This document shows, piece by piece, positions 5,417-10,956 of a stretch of DNA of 10,956 bases; the stretch's first letter is position 1; each line of letters opens with the position of its first letter. The position numbers and the translations under genes were made by a program. The stretch is from JAJPJX01 sp964568355 (GTDB taxonomy: Bacteria; Acidobacteriota; Terriglobia; Bryobacterales; Bryobacteraceae). The notes beneath the pieces were generated by a model. The model saw only the letters and a program-made list of their open reading frames with translations. It did not search any database and was not told where the DNA came from. The DNA is taken from the NCBI GenBank assembly GCA_964568355.1, contig CAZMRK010000340.1, positions 1 to 10,956 on the forward strand, written 5' to 3'.

Positions 5417-8059
5417 TCAGTCCTGCCGCAACGCCGCGATGGGCTCCACCCGCATGGCGCGCCGCGCGGGAAAATAGCAGGCTGCGGCGGCCACCGCCGT
5501 CAGCAGCAGCGAGACCGTCAGGAACGTCAGCGGATCGGTGGCGCGAGTGTGGAACAACAGGCTCGAGAGCGCCTGTCCCAGCCACAAAGCCCCGATCAAC
5601 CCCAGCGCCAGGCCCGCCAGGCTTAGCTTCAGTCCCTCCCCGAGAATCATGCGGAAGATCTCGCCGGCCTGCGCGCCCACCGCCATGCGAATGCCGATCT
5701 CATGAGTGCGCGTCACAATCGAATACTGGATGAGGCCGTAGATCCCGATCGCCGCCATCAGCAGCGCCACGGCGGCGAACCCGATCAAAAGCGAGGTCTC
5801 AAAGCGGCGCTGCCGGAGAAAATCGCCGAGCCGGTCCTCCAGAGTGGTCACGTGGTAGAGCGGCGCCTGCTTGTCCACACCGCGCACGGCAGCTTGAACC
5901 GCCGCCACGGTCGTTAGCGGATTCTCCGTGGACGTTCTGACCAGAAGCGTCGCGAGCCGGGAAGGATCCTGCGCCAGCGGCTCGAACGTCTGCGGGATCG
6001 GCTCATTCTCCAGCCCCTGCCGCCGCATATCGCCCGCTACCCCGACAACCGTAAACCATTGCCCGGAGTCTCCGGAGTCGAGCCGGAATCGCCTTCCGAC
6101 CGGGTCGCGCCCCGGCCACAAGCGCCGCGCCATCGCATCGTTGAGAATCGCGACGCGCGGAGAACCCGGCCCATCCTGGGCGGAAAAGAAGCGTCCCCGA
6201 AGCAGCGGCGTCCCCATCGTCTGGAAGAATTCCTCGCTGACCGCGTCCAGCCGGAACCGCAGCCGCTCGGAAACGGCCCTGCCACCCTCTTCCGCGCTAA
6301 GCGTCTGCTCCGGACTGCCGCTGATGAAAAGATTCTCGATCATGCCGGCTCGCTCCACGCCGGGGATCGAGGCAATCTGCTCCAGCACGCGGCGATAAAA
6401 GCCGGCGCGCTGCGCGATCGTCGGAAAACCGGGGCTCGAAAGCTGTATCGAAAGAACCCGCTCCGGCCGGAATCCCAGGTCGACCCTCTCCACCGACCAC
6501 AGGCTCCGCATCAGCAGCCCGGCGCCCACCAGCAAAACAATCGCCAGCGCGAATTCCGTCACCACCAAGGCACGGCGAACTCTGCGCGTCGCCGCTCCGC
6601 CCGAGATGCCTCGGCCTTCCTCCTGGCCGGACGACCGCAACGTCTGCCGTGCCAGCGTGAGCGCCGGCGCCACTCCGACCAGAATTCCCGTGAGCAGGCA
6701 AAGGGCCGAAGCCCAGCCGAGCACTCGCCAGTCAAGTGCCACCTCATTCAGCCGAGCCAGGTCCCCCGGCCTCACCGCCAGAATGATGCGGATGCCCGCT
6801 CGGGCGACCGCCAGTCCCAACAATCCGGACAGGACTGCCAAAGCCAAACTCTCGGTGAGCAACTGCCGGACGATCCGCCCGCGGCTGGCCCCGAGCGCCG
6901 CGCGGATGGCGATCTCCCGCGCCCGGACCGCGCCGCGAGCCAGCGAAAGGCCGGCCACGTTGGTAGCGGCAATGAGCAGCACGCAGAAAACCGCGCCCGT
7001 GAGCATCCATAGCGCCACGCGTGATCGCGGCCCGGTTACCTGCAAGCTCAACGGTACGACGCTGATGCCTCGCGTCCGTTCGGCCGCCGGCAACTGCTCA
7101 TCGAGACGGCGTGCAATCGTATTCATCTCCGCCTGGGCCTGCCCCAGGGTCACACCCGGTCGAAGCCTTCCCACAACCGACCAGAAGCCCGGCCCGCGCG
7201 CGCGGCGATAGGCCTCCCAGTCCCGAAACATCGTGTGCGGCTCCCACACGTCGGCATTGAGTTGCGGAAACTGGAAGCTTGCCGGGAGGATGCCGATGAT
7301 CCGCGACGGAGCGCCGTCAATCTCGATCGTCGCGCCGATCGCGTCTGGTGCGCCTCCGAAACGGCTCTGCCAAAAGCGGTAGCTGATCAGGGCCAGATGC
7401 TGCCGCTCCTCCGCTTCTTTCGCCGAGAAGATGCGCCCGTACAAAGGCGGGACGCCGAGCAACGGAAACAAGTTGGGGGAATGCCGGACGGCGCTGATCT
7501 GCTCCGCCCCGTCTCCACCGGTGAGCGTCACCGAGACCCCGTCAAAGAATGCCATCTCCGCGAAGCTCTTGCTTTGGCTCCGCCACTGCTCCACATTCCA
7601 GTACGCGGACCTGCCTTCGCGAAGGCTCTGGCTCGGCGCCTCGCTCCACAACATCGCCAACTGCTCCGGGGACCGGAACGGAAGCGGGCGCAGCAGCACC
7701 GCATTCAGCACGCTGAACATGGCGGTATTGGCGCCGATGGCCAGCGCCAGAACGGCCGCCGACGTCGCGGTAAAGCCGAAGCTCTTGCGGAGAGTTCGCG
7801 CCGCATAGCGCGCGTCCTGCGCCATTGCTTCCACCAGCGCGAACGCACGCTGCTCCCGATATCTCTCCTTCATCGGCTCGACGCCTCCGAAGCTTCGCAG
7901 GGCGGCGGATCGTGCCTCCGCGGGAGTCATGCCGGCCTTGAGGTTGTCCGCCGCCTGCATCTCCAGGTGAAAGCGGACTTCCTCCTCCAACTCGCGCTCC
8001 AGCCGCCCTCGCCCGAACAGCCCGCGTAGCCTGGCCGCCAATGCCCTGGCCCGGCTCAT
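5417..8059 (-). CDS. ADOP-family ABC transporter permease (MacB_PCD/FtsX, duplicated), downstream copy
   Basis: Inner-membrane permease of the MacB/FtsX superfamily, 880 aa, with the duplicated acidobacterial layout. A cytoplasmic prefix (about 1-85; LERELEEEVRFHLEMQ) precedes TM1 (about 97-122). Then come a large periplasmic MacB_PCD domain (about 125-345), an FtsX segment with TMs near 347-371, 400-428 and 445-467, a second TM start at 497-519, a second periplasmic domain (about 525-750), and a final FtsX segment with TMs near 755-777, 808-830 and 842-863. Coupling-helix motifs REIAIRAALGAS (381-392) and HEIGIRMAVGA (786-796) are where an ATPase would dock. The end, RVEPIAALRQD, is typical. 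ATG 8059 has GGAGG 7 nt upstream. No ATPase gene is adjacent, hence 'orphan'. MacB relatives move lipoproteins, peptides, toxins or drugs by mechanotransmission; the cargo here is unknown. The family call is secure, the function is not. Confidence 0.95.
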   Translation of the reverse strand: MSRARALAARLRGLFGRGRLERELEEEVRFHLEMQAADNLKAGMTPAEARSAALRSFGGVEPMKERYREQRAFALVEAMAQDARYAARTLRKSFGFTATSAAVLALAIGANTAMFSVLNAVLLRPLPFRSPEQLAMLWSEAPSQSLREGRSAYWNVEQWRSQSKSFAEMAFFDGVSVTLTGGDGAEQISAVRHSPNLFPLLGVPPLYGRIFSAKEAEERQHLALISYRFWQSRFGGAPDAIGATIEIDGAPSRIIGILPASFQFPQLNADVWEPHTMFRDWEAYRRARGPGFWSVVGRLRPGVTLGQAQAEMNTIARRLDEQLPAAERTRGISVVPLSLQVTGPRSRVALWMLTGAVFCVLLIAATNVAGLSLARGAVRAREIAIRAALGASRGRIVRQLLTESLALAVLSGLLGLAVARAGIRIILAVRPGDLARLNEVALDWRVLGWASALCLLTGILVGVAPALTLARQTLRSSGQEEGRGISGGAATRRVRRALVVTEFALAIVLLVGAGLLMRSLWSVERVDLGFRPERVLSIQLSSPGFPTIAQRAGFYRRVLEQIASIPGVERAGMIENLFISGSPEQTLSAEEGGRAVSERLRFRLDAVSEEFFQTMGTPLLRGRFFSAQDGPGSPRVAILNDAMARRLWPGRDPVGRRFRLDSGDSGQWFTVVGVAGDMRRQGLENEPIPQTFEPLAQDPSRLATLLVRTSTENPLTTVAAVQAAVRGVDKQAPLYHVTTLEDRLGDFLRQRRFETSLLIGFAAVALLMAAIGIYGLIQYSIVTRTHEIGIRMAVGAQAGEIFRMILGEGLKLSLAGLALGLIGALWLGQALSSLLFHTRATDPLTFLTVSLLLTAVAAAACYFPARRAMRVEPIAALRQD

Positions 8060-8105
8060 TCACGCTCCTCCGGCGAGTTCTCCATTAGACAACCTACAGG
8101 AATAG

Positions 8106-8133
8106 CTTATCGGAGTCTCCTTTAGGCAGTCAA
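8106..8133 (-). promoter_or_regulatory. Candidate sigma-70-like promoter for the downstream ADOP permease
   Basis: On the minus strand TTGACT (plus 8128-8133) is a 5/6 match to the -35 consensus. A 16-bp spacer follows, then GATAAG (plus 8106-8111), a 4/6 match to -10. Transcription would start near 8099, about 40 nt before the ATG at 8059. The spacer holds a small GGAG-T-CTCC palindrome (8112-8120). Its presence in the 107-bp gap suggests the two permeases need not be strictly co-transcribed. Confidence 0.4.
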
Positions 8134-8166
8134 CAGAAAAGAACGAGCCGGGTAGAGAAGGCCCGC

Positions 8167-10830
8167 CTACTCCGCGCGCAGCATCTCGACCGGCTCGATC
8201 TGCATCGCATGGATCACTGCCGGAACCGCGGCCAGCAGCGCCGCCGCCAAAATGGCCAGGGACGGAAGCGCGAGCATCGCCGGATCCTCCGCTTTCACCT
8301 GATACAAAAGCGTCTGCACGTATCGCGCCGATGGCACCGCCAGTGCCATGCCCGTGGCGGCTCCCAGCACGACCATGGCCAGGACATCCATCGTGACCCG
8401 CCGCGCAACGTCGCCGGTCCCCGCGCCCAGGGCGATGCGGATGCCGATTTCGCGCCGCCGCTGCGCAATCGTGTATTCCAGGATTCCATAAAGGCCGACA
8501 TTTGCCAGCAGCAGCGCCACCGCCGCAAAGAACAGCGCCAGCGCGGCCAGCAGCCGTTCTCGAATCGTCTGCGCCTCAACCAGTTCGATCTGCGTGCGCA
8601 CGTTGCTGACCCGAAATCCGGGATGCGCCCGCGCAACCTCGCGCCGCAGCGTCGTTGCCATGCCCAGTGGATTGGCTGCCGAGGTGCGTACGACGAAGGC
8701 CCCCTGCCGGAGCGGCTGTGCGACACCCTTGGCGTCGACCCCGTGCAACGGGACATACGCCACCGGCAACGTGGGGCCCCGCATGCTCTCGTACGGAACG
8801 TCGCCGACCACGCCCACAATATGGTCGGGACCGCCATTCCCTCGCGCGAATGTCCGTCCGATCGGGTCTTCTCCCGGAAAGAACTGCTTCGCGAACGCCT
8901 CGCTGACAATCGCCGTTCCCGGGGATGTATCGCCCTCCCGAAAGTCTCTTCCACGGATGAGCGGAACCTTCATGGCCGCGATCCAGCCGGGAGAGATGCC
9001 CATATAGTAGCCCAGGACCGGTCCGGGAGGCGCCCCGTTGATCGAAATGAAGCTCCTGGTGGATACGCCGCTCAACAACGGCCAGGTCGCGATTGCGGCC
9101 GCCTCTACGCCGGGAACCGCGCGCAAGTGGTCCGCCACCTGATCCCAGGCGACCGGTGGCTGATCCGAGGCCGCCACCGTATCCAGCGCGAGGATCCTTT
9201 CCGGAGAAAAGCCGATGGGACGGTGAGACAGGCGATCGAACGTCGCCACAAACAGGGTGGCGGCGAAAAGCACGAGAAAGCAGAAAGCGGCCTGCAGCGC
9301 GACCAGTACGCGCATCATCCTGCGCCGTGAGTGCGGATCGTCGCCTCCTTTGAGGGCGCTGACCGGCTGGACCGCCGAGGCGCGCAGGGCCGGCAGCAGG
9401 CCGAGTAGCAGCGTCACGCCGAGCGTCAAGGCAATCCCGAACCCCAAGGCGCGCCAGTCGGTCGAAAGGAACAGGCGCACCGGCCGGTCCGCCGGATTGA
9501 TCCTGCTCACCACGAACGGCGCGGACCACCGGGCGAACAGTTCGCCGGCTGCCGCCGCCAGGATGGCGAGGATCGCGCCTTCCACCACCACCAATTGCAC
9601 CAATCGCAGCCGTCCCGCGCCAATCGAGACGCGTAGCGCCATCTCCCGGGCCCTCGCTGCCGCTTGAGCCGTCATCAGGTTGGAGATGTTCGCGCACGCA
9701 ATCAGGAGCACCAGCACCACCAGTAAACCCAGGGCTGCCAGCGGCGTTCGATACGCTTTTTGCAGGGTGGAAACACCAGCGGCGGCCGGATTGAGCACGA
9801 GCGACTGTTTCAGAAACTGCCCCATGATTAGCTTGTTCACGCCCTTGAACCCCTTCGCCTGCTCCTGTTCAAAAGCCCGGGAGACTGCGTCCAGCCTGGC
9901 GCGCAGAGGTTCCGGCGCCGTCCCCGGTTGCAGTTTCGCAAACGTCCGGAACCACATCGCGTTCGGATTGCTAACCGCGGAGTGCATCATCGTTGGCACG
10001 AAAATGTCGGTCACGGTTCCGGGCTCAGTGCCGCTGAACGGCTCATCCAGGACGCCAATCACCTCGAACACATCGTTGCCCGCGTGGAAGACATCGGAGC
10101 CCAAATGAAATGTCCGCCCGATCACCGTTGGATCCCCTCCAAAGCGGCGTATCCAGAAATCGTGTGAGAGCACCGCATATGGGTGCTGCTGCGGCTTCAG
10201 ATCATCGGCTTCCGTGAGCAGCCGGCCAATCGCGGGCCGCAGCCCGAACGAGGCGAACATCCGCCCCGAGACATATTGCACATATGCCTTTTCCATCTCC
10301 TGATCCGACTTCCAGGTCAGATCCCTGTGCACGGCAAACGAGATAGCCAGCAGTTCAGCCTGCCCCTTCGCCGCCTCCCTCATCCGCTGGAACGCCGGAT
10401 AGGTCCAGGCCTCATTGGTCCCCGGCTTGCCGTCGAGACCGGTCCCCTCGCGCGCGAGAACATAAAGCTGCTTCGGCTGCGCCACCGGCAGCGGCCTCAG
10501 CATGAGAGCATCGATGAGACGAAACGCCGCCGTGCAGGCCCCGATCGCCAGCCCGAGCGACAGAATCGCCGCCGCCGAGGTCATTTTTCTTTTCCGGATC
10601 TGCCTCCAGCCGAAGACCACATCGGCGCGGAGCGCGTCCAGCCAGGCGACCAGCCGGACGTCGCGGCTCTGTTCCCGATGCCGGAGCGCCGAGCCAAACG
10701 CACGCCGGGCTTCTCCGGGATCGCGCCCCTGTTCGATCGCCTCTTCCACATGCGACTGAAGCTCTTCCTCGATTTCACGGCTCACCGGATCGCCGCGAAA
10801 CACATTGACAATGCGCGACCAGATCGACAT
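8167..10830 (-). CDS. ADOP-family ABC transporter permease (MacB_PCD/FtsX, duplicated), upstream copy
   Basis: Second inner-membrane permease of the same architecture, 887 aa. Cytoplasmic prefix about 1-82 (SREIEEELQSHVEEAIEQG, then ARRAFGSALRHREQSRDV); TM1 about 84-110; first periplasmic MacB_PCD domain about 115-355; FtsX part with TMs near 363-385, 411-430 and 460-482; coupling motif REMALRVSIGAG (396-407); second-half TM at 507-530; second periplasmic domain about 535-755; final TMs near 760-783, 812-834 and 850-873, with REIGIRIALGAG (793-804). It ends in IEPVEMLRAE. ATG 10830 has GAGG (10837-10840) 6 nt upstream. It is clearly diverged from its neighbour, notably in the prefix and periplasmic domains, so the pair is not a recent duplication. 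Residues around 244-257 carry a 7-residue imperfect tandem repeat. No ATPase is in the window. Cargo unknown. Confidence 0.95.
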   Translation of the reverse strand: MSIWSRIVNVFRGDPVSREIEEELQSHVEEAIEQGRDPGEARRAFGSALRHREQSRDVRLVAWLDALRADVVFGWRQIRKRKMTSAAAILSLGLAIGACTAAFRLIDALMLRPLPVAQPKQLYVLAREGTGLDGKPGTNEAWTYPAFQRMREAAKGQAELLAISFAVHRDLTWKSDQEMEKAYVQYVSGRMFASFGLRPAIGRLLTEADDLKPQQHPYAVLSHDFWIRRFGGDPTVIGRTFHLGSDVFHAGNDVFEVIGVLDEPFSGTEPGTVTDIFVPTMMHSAVSNPNAMWFRTFAKLQPGTAPEPLRARLDAVSRAFEQEQAKGFKGVNKLIMGQFLKQSLVLNPAAAGVSTLQKAYRTPLAALGLLVVLVLLIACANISNLMTAQAAARAREMALRVSIGAGRLRLVQLVVVEGAILAILAAAAGELFARWSAPFVVSRINPADRPVRLFLSTDWRALGFGIALTLGVTLLLGLLPALRASAVQPVSALKGGDDPHSRRRMMRVLVALQAAFCFLVLFAATLFVATFDRLSHRPIGFSPERILALDTVAASDQPPVAWDQVADHLRAVPGVEAAAIATWPLLSGVSTRSFISINGAPPGPVLGYYMGISPGWIAAMKVPLIRGRDFREGDTSPGTAIVSEAFAKQFFPGEDPIGRTFARGNGGPDHIVGVVGDVPYESMRGPTLPVAYVPLHGVDAKGVAQPLRQGAFVVRTSAANPLGMATTLRREVARAHPGFRVSNVRTQIELVEAQTIRERLLAALALFFAAVALLLANVGLYGILEYTIAQRRREIGIRIALGAGTGDVARRVTMDVLAMVVLGAATGMALAVPSARYVQTLLYQVKAEDPAMLALPSLAILAAALLAAVPAVIHAMQIEPVEMLRAE
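10066..10102. repeat. Imperfect 21-bp tandem repeat inside the upstream permease
   Basis: GAACACATCGTTGCCC at 10066-10081 recurs as GAAGACATCGGAGCCC at 10087-10102 (13 of 16 bases identical, period 21 bp). It encodes GSDVFHA followed by GNDVFEV in the first periplasmic domain, consistent with a small in-frame duplication that lengthened a loop. Confidence 0.5.
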
Positions 10831-10865
10831 GGCAGACCTCGTACGGCGGAATATTTAGAGATCCT

Positions 10866-10895
10866 AGTATACAGATGTCTATGTAGATCTGCCAG
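10866..10895 (-). promoter_or_regulatory. Candidate promoter of the upstream ADOP permease
   Basis: On the minus strand CTGGCA (plus 10890-10895) is a 4/6 match to -35. An 18-bp spacer follows, then TATACT (plus 10866-10871), a 5/6 match to -10. The predicted start is near 10859, giving a leader of about 29 nt before ATG 10830. The region is visibly AT-richer than its surroundings. Confidence 0.55.
10870..10885. promoter_or_regulatory. TACA-N8-TGTA inverted repeat in the promoter spacer, possible PadR-like operator
   Basis: Perfect 4-bp arms TACA (10870-10873) and TGTA (10882-10885) are separated by 8 bp and lie between the candidate -35 and -10 elements, where a bound protein would block RNA polymerase. 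PadR-family repressors are common beside ADOP genes and recognise short inverted repeats with a similar 8-bp gap (ATGT-N8-ACAT type). The repeat is seen; the link to PadR is inference, and no padR gene is within the window. Confidence 0.35.
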
Positions 10896-10935
10896 CCCCG
10901 GAGATCCCACCCACTTTGTTGCCCGCCCCCGTAGC

Positions 10936-10951
10936 GCGCGCTTCAGCGTGC
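10936..10951. repeat. Short GC-rich palindrome at the right edge, possible intergenic repeat
   Basis: GCGCGCT (10936-10942) and AGCGTGC (10945-10951) can pair as a 7-bp stem with one G-T wobble around a CTTCAG-type loop, in otherwise non-coding sequence upstream of the permease promoter. It could be a REP-like dispersed element or the terminator stem of a gene to the right; no T-tract is visible before the window ends. Confidence 0.35.
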
Positions 10952-10956
10952 CGCGT

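Noticed and set aside
4520..5626. 368-residue plus-strand frame overlapping the AraC regulator
   Set aside because: It is an Arg/Pro/Gly-rich out-of-frame shadow of the regulator, running on into the antisense of the permease, with no recognisable domain.
8149..8165. Possible terminator after the upstream permease (CGGG/CCCG stem followed by T-rich sequence on the minus strand)
   Set aside because: The stem is only 4 bp with a 9-nt loop, and the T-rich run is interrupted, so it is too weak to call.
8209..9330. 373-residue plus-strand frame
   Set aside because: It is antisense to the upstream permease, rich in Arg, Gln and His, and without recognisable domains: a GC-driven shadow.
5417..10830. 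Recent tandem duplication of one permease
   Set aside because: The two proteins share architecture but differ strongly in the prefix and periplasmic domains and in length, so any duplication is old.
1..10956. CRISPR array, insertion sequence, tRNA/rRNA, prophage or defence cassette
   Set aside because: No regularly spaced repeats, transposase or integrase motifs, cloverleaf-like sequences or phage genes were seen. The window is almost entirely occupied by the seven genes described.

Overview
The window reads as ordinary chromosomal DNA from a high-GC acidobacterium, most likely of the Solibacter/Bryobacter type. The best evidence is two tandem, very long (880 and 887 aa) MacB/FtsX-type permeases with a cytoplasmic N-terminal prefix and no ATPase beside them. 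This is the ADOP architecture (acidobacterial duplicated orphan permease), which is greatly expanded in Acidobacteria. The genus-level guess is inference.

Layout, left to right. (1) Positions 1-3339, minus strand, read from right to left: an exported CPPED1-like metallophosphoesterase, then endonuclease IV (nfo), then leucyl-tRNA synthetase (leuS, cut by the left edge). The phosphatase and nfo are 16 nt apart, and nfo overlaps leuS by 40 nt, so they probably share one transcript. nfo has no ATG, GTG or TTG at its conserved N-terminus; the homology-consistent start is a CTG at 2489. (2) Positions 3457-5402: a SAM-dependent methyltransferase (minus) and an AraC-type regulator with a Cupin_6 sensor domain (plus), divergent around a 149-bp region. 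That region holds a GAATAC-N15-GTATTC inverted repeat and a TTCTCAC direct repeat, which are candidate operators. (3) Positions 5417-10830, minus strand: two tandem ADOP permeases. Each has its own Shine-Dalgarno sequence and a plausible promoter. The upstream promoter (10866-10895) contains a TACA-N8-TGTA inverted repeat in its spacer that could bind a PadR-like repressor. (4) Positions 10831-10956: the promoter region plus a short GC-rich palindrome at the right edge that resembles a dispersed intergenic repeat.

The operon couples DNA repair and translation housekeeping genes to an exported phosphatase. The regulator/methyltransferase pair looks like a small self-contained sensory unit. The permeases presumably work with an ATPase encoded elsewhere. 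I saw no tRNA, rRNA, CRISPR array, insertion sequence, toxin-antitoxin pair or phage gene. I found no convincing undescribed multi-gene system. The points most worth a second look are the nfo start, the divergent operator region and the ADOP promoter. No stretch over 300 bases lacks a gene.
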